From: Phoronis australis
Taxonomy: Eukaryota; Phoronida; Phoronidae
DNA: 24,836 bases
Direction: 5' to 3'
Assembly (NCBI GenBank): GCA_002633005.1
Contig: NMRA01000389.1
Span: forward strand, 404,445-429,280
Shown here: positions 1 through 9,678 of the stretch, piece by piece
Layout: the number at the start of each line of letters is the position of its first letter
Position numbering within the stretch: position 1 is the first letter of the stretch
Made by a program: the position numbers and the translations under genes
Notes under the pieces: model-generated
Told to the model about the DNA's origin: nothing
Database searches by the model: none
Seen by the model: the letters and a program-made list of their open reading frames with translations, nothing else

Positions 1-354
1 CAACAGTTGAAAAGTGTATTACCGTTCAACTTTCATGAGAAAAAAGCCTTTAAAATGTTTTACACTTCAGTTACAAGTTTGTTGGGGCATCTTTTTACTT
101 TCCTAACCAAATTTCTTTCAATGTATACTTCACAATATGAAATACACTCACCATGGCTCATGTATGTTAAATTCGTCCTCGAAGGTTGATTGTACTTTAT
201 TGCCAAGTATGCGATTTCAGCTAAATTTTTTACAAAATTAAATATTTTAACTCCTTAAATGTTATATTATCGGAAACTAGAAACCGAAGTAAAATTTGAA
301 ATTTCGGTTTTTACTTGTCTGATGTTCGTAATGATTGCCTCACAAGAATATTTT
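1..354. other. Unassigned AT-rich left flank
   Basis: No recognisable gene, RNA or repeat family is visible here. The segment does not match the 2.0-kb repeat unit that begins near 355. It contains a small inverted repeat (AAACCGAA at 281-288 and TTCGGTTT at 303-310), too short to interpret. A 60-codon open frame at 7-189 has no features of a real protein and is treated as chance. Confidence 0.5.
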
Positions 355-1877
355 AATTAAGTAAAATTTAGCGAAAAAGAAAAGCACAGTGATAGCAAAA
401 CAACGGTATCGATAACAAGTTCGAATTTCATTTGATGAAAATGTTCCAAGACGTAATCTAAAAAAACTACTAACGTTCTAAAATATCATGATTTTATTTT
501 GAATTCGTTTTGTAAACGGTGTTTAAGTCCTTGGATTTGGAAGTTTGACATAAATTTGGACAGCTATTTTTGAGATATAAAACTTCAAAGTTGGAGAAAT
601 GTACACGATTTTGAAGCTTCAAAGTTAGAGAAATGTTGACGTTTTTTCTATGGTCATACAGGACCTCGCCACAACTGGCAGTGCACCCGGCCAAGATGTC
701 GNCGTTTTTTCTATGGTCATACAGGACCTCGCCACAACTGCCAAGATGTCGCTGAACCACCAACACAAAATGACACCAGAGTCGGAAAGGTAAAAAAAAC
801 CAGGAGTTGCCTCTTACGTGAGGGCGTGCACCATGAGATCCTGTCTTACCCGATACATGAAGGGCGATAGAGGTGTGTAACTTTCGTTATTAATAACATT
901 TTTGTCTGGCTGACACTTACAGTTACAGTTACCCACCTGTGACAAATGTATGGTGTCCAGATAATTGGGTTGTACTCAAGTATTAGTGTTTGGGTTGCGA
1001 TGACGCACATGTACTTCGAATAGATAAAGCTCTTCATCCATAATATCTATTACCATTAGCTTGCACTATAAGCGTTTGTTACTTGTCTTGCTGGTACATT
1101 CGCGTTGATGCTAACACTCTTTTTAATCCCGACTAACAATTGCACTAACCTACTAACACCAATCCTAACATATTAAGAAATACAGCATGAATAAATCCAA
1201 ACGACGTTCAAGGTCACAAAATGCATGCTGAGTGGTGTTATTTGAATTCCTCTCCAAATGCCAAGATCAAATGGAGCTGAACAGTGGTTCCCGTGATCGA
1301 TTACTACCGTGGCAAGGATATGGATTTTTGAATTAGTTTCTGAATGGCAAATTGAAAACAAGAGTTGATTTATCGATTGTTTGTAAATTTTATTAATGAG
1401 CGTCTTCGTTTATTTACTTACCATGCCCACGCAACAACGATACGATCCGACTCACGGATAACCAAGACGGAAGAAGAAGCATGAAAGACTGAAAATTAAC
1501 AACCGAAGACTAAAATTAAGCGTGCAAGTCACAGTGCATTAGTATAAATAAGATGGAGCTCGATACTCTGAAGGTTCGCAAGCCTGAAGGCAAGTTATGC
1601 AACATTGAATGATTTTTTTAAAAATACCTTATCAGGCAACTAAAAACGTTTCTAAAAACAGCCCTATCAAACTGATAGTAAAACAACTAATATTCTTTCA
1701 GACTTGTGTTGATCTTCGGAGTTATTTATTTGTCGACTTGTAAACTTTCGGAGCCATGAATTCCGTTATTTCATACCTTCCGCCCACAATTGTTCTCACT
1801 TGTAGTTTTCAATTCAGATCATATGGGTTCATTGTTTCGAGGGGATTAACTTCTTTCGAACCTGATTATAGTTTTTA
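355..1877 (+). repeat. 2.0-kb unit, copy 1 (3' end displaced by satellite)
   Basis: It starts inside block F (the segment after GTAAAATTTAGC) and runs through A (654), D (1141) and C (1543). After about 1650 it skips to the sequence preceding block B (TTCAGACTTGTGTTGAT), so several hundred bases of the unit are missing. It stops near 1877, where satellite block 1 begins. The remaining 3' part resumes near 3541 with the same register, so the satellite lies inside this copy. Confidence 0.75.
640..751 (+). repeat. Short direct repeat around ambiguous base 702
   Basis: Bases 640-701 and 703-751 are two versions of the same stretch, both starting CGTTTTTTCTATGGTCATAC and both ending CCAAGATGTCG. 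They differ by about 13 bp present only in the left version. The single N lies exactly at the seam. Other copies of the repeat unit hold this stretch once. The simplest reading is two overlapping contig ends, possibly different alleles, joined by a one-base gap and not merged. Confidence 0.7.
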
Positions 1878-3540
1878 TGCGCAAACGTATTTATACGTGG
1901 ACTCATTATGCCGTCATCTCCGTCCATCCGTTCGGAGTCCAGCGTCCGGTGTCCGCTCCAAAACGCCTGGACGTATGTTTAGGAAGTTTTGCACATGTGT
2001 TTCTTCCGTGGATGGGACGGCATGAGCGAACTTTCAGGCGGATCCGACTATTGGTGTGGCCCCTAGTGGCAATTTTAGTTTTTTACGTTTACCTCTGTAA
2101 CTTCAAAAGTCCTGAAGGGATTTTCATAAAAATTGGTACATGGGCACCTATCAGTGAGATGAGGCTAACCTTCCGTTTTCAGATGGATTCGACGTAGTTT
2201 GCGCCACCTAGTTGCCATGTTTTGGTGTTGTCGAGTTTGTTTTTTGCGTCCACCACTCTATCAACCAAACCGCTCAAAGGATAATTGTGAAAATTGGCAT
2301 GTAGGACGATGATTTTCCGACGACTTCGACTACTATGGCGCCGCCTAGTGGCAGTTTTTTGCGCCTATGACTGCATGTTCTAAACCGTTCGCAGGATCTT
2401 CAATAAATTTAATGTGATGTCGACGACGGAAGACAATAACTTTCGGACAGATCTGACTACTGGTGTGCCACCTACTGGCAATTTAATTTTTTTACGTTTA
2501 CCTCTGTGTGTTCAAACGTCCTCAACGTATTTTCATAAAATTTGGAATACACGCATCTGTTAACTAAGTGACGCTATCTCTTCGTTTTTTGATGGATTCG
2601 ACCTAGTTTGCGCCATCTAGTGGCTACTTTTACTGTCTGTTTTTGGCGTCCAGTTATCTATCAACGAAACCGCTTTCAGGATAATTGTGAAAATTGGCAT
2701 GTATGTTTATACTATAAAGTGGACGGCTGACGATGATTTTCCGACGACTTTGACTACTGTGGCGCCTCCTAGTGGCACTTTTGTTTTTTTGCGCTCATGA
2801 CTATCTCCTAAACCGTTTGCAGGATCTTTACTTAATTTAGCGAGTGTATTTAAATGACGTTGACAACGGACGACGACGATTTTCGGAAGGATCTGACTAC
2901 TGGTGTGCTCCCTAGTGGCAATTTTAGTTTTTTTACGTTTACCAGTCTGTACCTTCAAAGGTCCTCAACAGATTTTCATAACGTTGTGAATATAGGCATC
3001 TATGTTTTTTGGATGGACATGAGGTATTTTGCGCGACCTAGTGGCCATTTTGGCTGTTTTCAAATCTTGTTTTTGGCGTCCACTCCTCTATCAACGAAAT
3101 CATTTTAGGAATAGTTTTGACAATTGGCGTATATGTTTTCAGTGCGAAGAGGACGTTTGATGATTGCAACTGACTAGTGTGGCGCCTCCTAGTGGTAGTT
3201 ATGTTTTGTTTTGCTCCCATAGCTATATCTCCTAAACCCACTTCATGATCTTTATTAAATTTAGGAGGTGTATTTATATGAAGATAACAGACGACGACTT
3301 TCAGGCGGATCCAACGGACGCTGTGCCCACAAGTGGCAATTTCATGTTATTCGGTTTTCCTTTGTTTCTCTGAAGTTCCTTGACAGATTTCTTATGAAAT
3401 ATGGCATGTTCCCGTTTTTGGATGGATTGGACGTTTTTGCGCCATCTAGTTGCCATTTTTATGATACAAATAAATAACCCTAAAAGCACACCATTTGCGA
3501 TGCATTCGTGGTCGCATTTCAACGCTCCGCGTTGCTCTTG
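1878..3540 (+). repeat. Trimeric satellite block 1 (~140-bp monomers, ~420-bp higher-order unit)
   Basis: A core CTAGTGGC (or one-base variant) recurs at about 2063, 2208, 2345, 2472, 2617, 2769, 2912, 3038, 3189, 3330 and 3446, with a mean spacing near 140 bp. The sequence around the cores falls into three types that alternate strictly: one preceded by GACTACTGGTGTGC, one by GATGGATTCGACGTA, and one by CGACTTCGACTACTGTGGC. The true period is therefore a trimer of about 410-440 bp, with nearly four trimers present. The left edge (about 1890-1960) is GTCC-rich and resembles the left edge of block 2 near 8800-8870. The right edge (about 3470-3540) is unassigned. No coding potential is apparent; short open frames here follow the repeat. 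Confidence 0.85.
2610..2624 (-). promoter_or_regulatory. CTCF-motif-like core in satellite monomer
   Basis: The reverse complement here reads GCCACTAGATGGCGC, which fits the animal CTCF core consensus CCASYAGRKGGCGC as I know it. Near matches lie at the same position in other monomers: 2201-2215, 2338-2352, 2762-2776, 3031-3045, 3182-3196 and 3439-3453. The match is seen in the sequence; binding is only an inference, and a repeated satellite core could resemble this motif by chance. Confidence 0.3.
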
Positions 3541-5433
3541 TTTAGGGACTTGTTCTTTCGTCAAACTACTGGCTGACCAGTATACCATTAACATAGGAGA
3601 TTTTACAAATATCTGAACTGCCATTTCTAAGATATCAACCTTTGAAATTAGTGAAATGTGGACACTTTCTAGGGCCACGCAGCATCCGAAGTAGCAGGAC
3701 GCTGTCTCCTTGCCACCACTGGCAGCGAACAAAAATGTCACTGAACCGTCACCATGTAATGACACCAGAATAGGAAAAGTAAAAAATCCAGGAAATTGCC
3801 TCTTCCTTGAGGGCGTACGTCATGAGATACTGTCTTACCCGATACACAAGGTACGACTGAGGTGCGTTACTTTCGTTATTGATAACATTTTGGACTGGCT
3901 GTCACGTGCAGTTACAGTTCTCCACCTGTTACAACACTGTGCTGTCCAGGTCGTTGAAATACATTTCTAGTGTTAGCTGTATTTTAGTTGTACTTACTCT
4001 AGGTTCTCATATATCAATGCTTTGGCCGTGATGACGCTCTTTTATTCCAATAGATAGACTGTAGATCTGTCCATCTATCAATTGTAGTTTCATTCGCTTG
4101 GACTAGACGTTTGTTGCTTTTCTTGCTTGTGCATTAACGTTTATGCAAACACACATTCTAATCCCGCCATCAATTCCAATTAAATACTAATACCAGTCCT
4201 AACAAACCTAAAAACATCGCCAATTAATCCAACTGACGTTCGAAGTCACAAAATGTATGCCGAATATCATTATTTGAATTCCTCTACAGATGCCACAACG
4301 GGAGGGAGATAGGCTGTGGTTCCCGGTATCAATTTCTGGCGGAGTAAGGACAAGGATTTTCAATTGATCTGCGTGTGAGAAATTGAAAACGGTTGATTTG
4401 GCGATTGTTTGTAAATTTTTTTAATACTCGTTTTGTGTGTTTACACGCAGTACCCATACCCCAGCAATATGCTGCGATCCTCGAATAACCAAAACGGATT
4501 AAGCAGTTCTTTATGAAGGTAAACTATTGTTGCTTGATTTTCATACTGCATTGAATAGGGTGAAGCTCAATACCGTTAAGGTTTTCAAATCTGTGCCCAT
4601 TATACGACAAACGAAAATGTTTACAAAAAGCCCTATCGGGCCGCAGGTTCACAAACTCGACAAAAAGCTTAATATTAGTTCGAAAACAGTTCGACATTAA
4701 AGAGACCAGAAGCCAGTGATTCAAACTTCAACGACAGAGGAGCAACAAAATTTTAGTGGCTGTATTCCAAAAGTTGAAAATATTAATAAAAGCGACAGTT
4801 CAGTGCACTTTGTCAAACTTTGTTTGGATGCTTTACCAAGGCACTGGCTCTTGGAAGAATTGGTTCCAGGAAGGCACATGCTTACAAATCTCCAAACATT
4901 TTGTTCGAAATCACTGTTCAGAACCTCGTAACATGAAATTTTGAATTTTTAGCTTTCGAAGTAATGGTCTCTCGGACTTGTGAGGATATTTGAATTGATG
5001 GATTTGTTTACTTGCAAACCTTTGGAGTCATGAATACCGCGAATTCATAATTTTGGCCCACCCTTTTTTACTTGAAATTTTATTTTTTCTAAGGGGTTGA
5101 CTTCCTTTTACCATTATTGTACAGTCTGTAGCACACCCTTGACAAAGAGCTCATCACTCGAAACGTGGGGATATTTTAATATATTTTAGTACCGACGCTC
5201 GTAGTTTTAGTTTTACTATTTTATATTCTTATCCGTTGGTAATTGCACGGCATTTCAACATCTATTTGATAACATTATTCTATGCCTTTTAGATACTTGA
5301 CCTTTCGTCAAACTATTTGACATTAGCTGACTAGTACACCATCAACATGCGAGATCTGACATTGGGAACAGTGACAGTATACCAAAATTTCTGTAGGACC
5401 ACTGACAAGAATCACACCAGAGGCAAAAGGTAT
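3541..5433 (+). repeat. 2.0-kb unit: end of copy 1 and copy 2
   Basis: From 3541 the unit resumes just before block B (3570). Near 3605 it jumps to the sequence leading into block A, where a shared TTTTACA-like stretch could have guided the join. It then runs through A (3668), D (4174) and a decayed C (about 4553) to B (5328). The copy ends near 5433, where AAAAGGTATG abuts TTTTCGTCTATTTACACG, the region just before block C of the next copy. An unrelated 151-bp insertion interrupts it at 5122-5272. Confidence 0.75.
5122..5272 (+). mobile_element. Short retroposon-like insertion with decayed hammerhead-like core
   Basis: This 151-bp stretch is absent from the other copies of the unit at the same place. 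It is flanked by near-identical 10-mers, CATTATTGTA (5112-5121) and CATTATTCTA (5273-5282), consistent with a target-site duplication. Inside, around 5138-5170, CCC is followed by TTGACAA, a short GAG/CTC hairpin, then GAAAC and GTG followed by GGG. This is the layout of a type I hammerhead ribozyme (stem I, CUGANGA, stem II, GAAA, cleavage site, stem I), but with substitutions in the core and cleavage triplet. Such motifs are known in Penelope-like elements; the assignment to that group is inference. Confidence 0.55.
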
Positions 5434-7136
5434 GTTTTCGTCTATTTACACGCCATACCCATACCCATACCCCAAAGATAACCTGCGACCTTCGTTAAAC
5501 CAAAACGAAAAAAGAAAGATTTAAGACGAAAATTTTGAAGGTGAAGTATCGTTGCTTGGGTTTCATACTGAAGTGTACAGCTCAATACCTTGAAGGTTTT
5601 CAAATCAGTGGACATAATACAACAAATGAAAATTCATTGAAAAAAGCCCTATCAGCCTGAATGTTCGCAAATTTGACAAAAAAGCTTACTGGTGCGAAAA
5701 TAATTCGACGATCTGAGAGACGAGAAGTCAGTGATTGAAAGTTAATGACAAAGGAGCGGCAACATTTTAGAGGCGGATAACCAAAACTTGAAAATCAAAA
5801 TAAAGGCTACAGTTCAGTGCACATTGCCAAACGTTGTTTGGATACTTTACCAAGGCACTGGATGTTCGAAGAATTCGTTTTAAGAAGCCACGTGCTTACA
5901 ACTCTCCAAACATTTTGCTCGAAATCACTGTTCAAAATGCATGGTGACATGAAAATTCGAACCTTTTGTTTTCGAACTAATGGTCTTTCGGACTTGTGTA
6001 GACATTGATGGATTTATTTACTTGCTTGTCTTTGAAAACAAGGAATACCGGCATTTCATAACCTTACCCCTCACTTTTTCTCACTTGTAGTTTTCAGTTC
6101 ACATCATATGATTTCATTGTTTCCAAGGGGTTGACTTCCTTTTATCACTATTTAAGGTCTTTTAGGTACTTGGCCTTTCGTCGAATTATTTGACTTTGGC
6201 TGACCAGTATACCATTAACATGCGAGATCTGACATTGCGAGCAATGACAATATACCAAAAGTACTGCAGGACCACTGACATGAATCGCACAAGAGTAAAG
6301 GTTCCGTTAACTTGTAAACACCATAGAAGCTTCTGGGTTTTACTACACGTTTGTGCTCCTGTGTGTCATCAAAACATGACCGACATTTTTTCGATATGGA
6401 AAAGGGGAGTGTAAAATCTACTAGCCAGTCATTCAGGCATATGACTTTATTAATGCACAATGACTCACATCTAGTTTCAAGGCATGTTCTCTTAAAAACC
6501 ATTAAAAGCTAGCAAAAACCGAAGACCCATTGTTAATTAAACAACCGTGTCAAAACATGATCGAAAATCATTTGATGAAAAGTTTCGAGAAGTGACCTCA
6601 GAAACAATGTTGAAGTTCTAAATTGGATTATTGCTCTTTCGTTTTGTGAAAGACGTTTAAATCATAGTATCTGAACTGCTATTTCTGAGATAGCAACCTT
6701 TGAATCAAGAGAAATGTAGACGCTTTTTCTAGGGTCATACAGGATCTGAACTAGAAGGATCTTGACCTCGCCACCACTGGCAACGGACTAAAGATGTCGC
6801 TGAACCACCAACTCAAAACGTCACTAGAGTCGGAAAAATAAAAAATTGCCTCTTCCATCAGGAGGTGCGCCATAAGATGCTATCTTAACCAAAATACAAA
6901 AGACGATAAAGGTTTGTAAATTTCGTTATTAAAACGTTTTGGACCTGCTGATAGGTGCAGTTACAGTTCTCCACCTGTGACAACTGTGTGGTTTCCAGGT
7001 CGCTGTAAAATATTTTATGTGTTGGCTGGTTTTTAATTGCACGATGGGTTCCTCTAAGGTATAAAAGCTTAGGCCGTGATGACACACTTATAATTCCATG
7101 AACAGATCTGTCCATTTATCAATGGTATTACCATTC

Positions 7137-7231
7137 CCTAGGTGACCACTGTATTATGACTTCTGAGGATGGTGTTTAATAAATGACGCCGAAACATGTC
7201 AAGTTTTAAAACCGTTGTTGTTTTCATGAAA
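7137..7231 (+). mobile_element. 95-bp insertion with 12-bp target duplication and hammerhead-like core
   Basis: The insertion is flanked by the exact 12-mer GTATTACCATTC at 7125-7136 and 7232-7243; other units carry this 12-mer only once. Given its size and duplication, it is probably a short or 5'-truncated retroelement. I see no coding frame. After the ribozyme-like part (7158-7205) a TTTT-rich tail leads to the right duplication. It appears to be related in layout to the insertion at 5122-5272. Confidence 0.65.
7158..7205 (+). ncRNA. Hammerhead-ribozyme-like motif (type I layout)
   Basis: All elements appear in order: stem I strand GACTT (7158-7162); core CTGAGGA (7163-7169, matching CUGANGA); one extra T; stem II GGTGT/ACGCC (7171-7175 and 7186-7190, one G-U pair) with a 10-nt loop; GAAA (7191-7194); a minimal stem III; the cleavage triplet GTC (7198-7200); and the other stem I strand AAGTT (7201-7205). 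Stem I pairs directly against the core on both sides as the fold needs. The weak points are the extra base before stem II and the very short stem III, although minimal hammerheads are described for Penelope-like elements. Self-cleavage is inferred, with the cut expected after 7200. Confidence 0.5.
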
Positions 7232-7692
7232 GTATTACCATTCGCTTGGACTAGAGGTTTCTTACTTTAAATTTCTTGCCTGTGGATTTGCGTTAACGCT
7301 AACGCACTTTCCAATCCCGCCCAACAAAGCACTAACATACAAACACAAGCCCTAACATACGAAGACATACACCACAAATTAATCTAAATGGCGTTCAAAG
7401 TCGCAAAAGCCATGCTGAATGGAATATTTGAATCCCTGTGCAGATACAGAAGCAAGATGAAGCTGAGCAGTGCTTCTCGTGGTCGATTCCTGCCGGTGTA
7501 GGGAAAAAGATTTTTCAATTGATCTGCGTACGGCAAATTGAAAGCAATTGATAGGTCGATGGTTTGTAAATTTTATCAATACACTTTTTTCCTATTTACA
7601 CACCACACCCAAACCCAAAGATAACTATTAGTGCTATTAGGCCGAAGGTTCACAATTTCGAGAAAAAGCTTATTAGTTCTAAAACAGTTTGA

Positions 7693-8794
7693 CAAGGACA
7701 AGGTCTTTTCAATAGATGTGCGTGTGGTTAATTGAAAACAGTCGATTTTTCGCCTTGTAAATTTTATCAATGCATGTTTCGTCTATTTACACGCCACACC
7801 CAAGCCCCAACAATACCCCCATGACCCTTGGATAACCAAAACGAATTCCGAAAGATTTAAGGTGCAACTTATGAAGGTAAACTATCATTGCTTGCGTTTC
7901 ATATTGCATTTACTATAAATAGTGTACAGCTCAATATGTTGAAGGTCGTCAAATCCGTACCCGTAATACGTTAAACGAAAACGTATTTAAAAAAGGCCAT
8001 ATAAATTGCTAGTTGAACAACGGTTTCAGTAACTTAATCGAAGTTTATTTGGTGAAAGGTTTCGAGATGTGATCTCAGAGACATCGTTGATGTCATAAAA
8101 TATGATCATTTCATTTTTGTTTCGTGAACGGAGTTTAAATAACAGCATTTGAAAGATTTACCTAAATCTGAACAGCTATTTCTGGACGTTTTTCTAGGGT
8201 CATTCAGGTTCTTAACTAGCAGGACCCTGGCCTGATCCTCACTGTCAACGAACCAAAGATAGCATTGAAGCATCACCTTAAAATGACACCAGAGTCGAAA
8301 AGGTAAGAAATTCCGAAAATTGACCCTTTTTTTGAGGGCGTGCACCATGAGATGGCATCAAGGTTCCGTTCATAGAATCTTCTGGTTTTTACTAAACGTT
8401 TGTACTCCTGTGAGTCATCAAAATATGACCGACACTTCTTTGATTTGGAAAAGCGAAATGAAAAATTTAGTCGCCAGTCATTCAGGCATCTGACTTTATT
8501 GATGTACACTGTTTCACACCTGATTTCAGGGCACAGTTTCTCAAAAACCATAGAATTTAGCACAAAAAACAAGCGCACATTGATAGTAAGGCACCGGCAT
8601 TAACAACAAGACCGAATTTCATTTGAAGAAAATTATCCACTTGGGAAATACAGTTAGTGCTCTAAAATATGAGCATTTCATTTTAATTTTGTAAAAGGTA
8701 TTTATATCATAGAAATGAAATTTTACATAAATTTGAAAAGCGATTTCTGATACGAAGCTTTAAAGTTAGAGAAATGTAGACGTTTTTTATTCGC
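7693..8794 (+). repeat. 2.0-kb unit, fragmented copies
   Basis: From 7693 the stretch before block C is repeated (GGACAAGG, CGTCTATTTACACGCC), followed by C with TATAAATA at 7914. Near 8003 it jumps to block F/A (AACAACGGTTTCAGTAAC), then A (8198). Near 8350 it jumps again from CACCATGAGATGG to AAGGTTCCGTT, ahead of F (8517). A further start of block A (about 8770) is cut off by satellite block 2 at about 8795. Three partial copies lie within 1.1 kb, joined at short stretches of matching sequence. Confidence 0.7.
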
Positions 8795-9678
8795 CCGCAT
8801 ATTTATATGTGAGTGTTTGTCATCTCTGCCTGCCCGGTTGTCCGGGCGTCCGGGATACGGCGTCCACAGCTGTATCTCTTAAATCCTCACAGGACCTTGA
8901 TGAGATTTGGCAGATGTGCTTCTATAAGGCTGACGACAGTTGACGACGTATTTCGGACGGATCCGCCTACCGGTGGCATTTCTGTTTCTTCAAAAGTCAT
9001 CGGATTTCCATAAAACTTGGCTCATGGGCCAATAAGATGACGCTATCCTCTCGTTTTCGAATGACACCTAATGGCAAATTTTACTGCCCTCGAGTATATT
9101 TTTGGCGCCTACCCCTCCATCAATCAAACCACTCTAAGGATGATTGTGAAAATTGGCATGTTCTTACTGTGAAGAAGACAGCTGACAATGGCTTTCCGAC
9201 GACTTCGACTACCGTGACACCTCCTAGTGGCATTTTCCTTTGAATTTGCGCCCTGCCCACGGCTCTGCAAGATCTTTATCAAATTTAGCAAGTATCTTTA
9301 TATTAAGTTGACAACGGATGACAACGATTTCAGGACGGATTGGACTACCGGTGTGCCTCCTAGTGGCAATTTAATTTTTTTTTAAGTTTACCTAAAGTCT
9401 GTATATTCAAAGGTTCTTTGACGGATTTTCATAAAATTTGGCAGATAGGCATATATTAGTGAAATGGTGTCTATCTTTCATTTCCGGATGGATTGGGAGT
9501 ATTTTGCGGCACCTAGCGGCTATTTTTTTTACTGTTTTCGAGTCTTTTTGTCGTCCGCCCCTCCGTCAACCAAACCACTCTATGGATGATTTTAAAAATT
9601 GGCATACATGTTTTTACTGCAAAAAGGTCGGCTGACGGTCTTGTTCCGACGAAGTTGACTACTGTGGCGCTTCTTGGT
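8795..9678 (+). repeat. Trimeric satellite block 2 (two higher-order units)
   Basis: This is the same family as block 1. CTAGTGGC-like cores occur at about 8970, 9068, 9224, 9360, 9513 and 9673, giving two trimers with the same three monomer types. The left end (GCATATTTATATGTGAGTG, then a GTCC/GCGTCC-rich stretch to about 8870) resembles the left end of block 1, so both blocks seem to begin at a defined boundary. The right end fuses at GTGGCAAATTGAAAA with the 2.0-kb unit, where both sequences share GTGGCAA. Confidence 0.8.

Larger units (their letters stand above)
5434..7692 (+). repeat. 2.0-kb unit, copy 3
   Basis: It begins in the stretch preceding block C (CGTCTATTTACACGCC), passes C (about 5570), B (6197), F (6470), A (6733) and D (7328), and returns to the stretch before block C near 7580. 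The C block itself is then deleted: near 7627 the sequence jumps to the part beyond C (AGGCCGAAGGTTCACAA). At about 7693 it jumps back to GGACAAGG, ahead of C. It thus covers about one full unit out of phase. A 95-bp insertion with its own target duplication lies at 7137-7231. Confidence 0.72.

Noticed and set aside
281-310. Inverted repeat AAACCGAA / TTCGGTTT
   Set aside because: Only 8-bp arms in AT-rich DNA, with no repeat family or RNA context; expected by chance at this length.
1141-1175. Clusters of CTAACA motifs (also about 7328, 12028, 22882) as telomere-like repeats
   Set aside because: The spacing is irregular, there is no perfect repeat run, and the block is simply a conserved part of the 2.0-kb unit.
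1756-2197. Overlapping open frames of 89 and 106 codons
   Set aside because: They run across the boundary between the 2.0-kb unit and the satellite and vary between monomers; no protein features.
5450-5476. CCATAC microsatellite
   Set aside because: Only three short iterations; other units have one or two. Too small to matter.
4716-6008. Similar ~65-codon open frames at 4716-4931 and 5817-6008
   Set aside because: They are the same part of two repeat units, so the shared frame follows from DNA similarity. Other units (about 10100, 12640, 16260) break the frame with indels, so there is no sign of protein selection.
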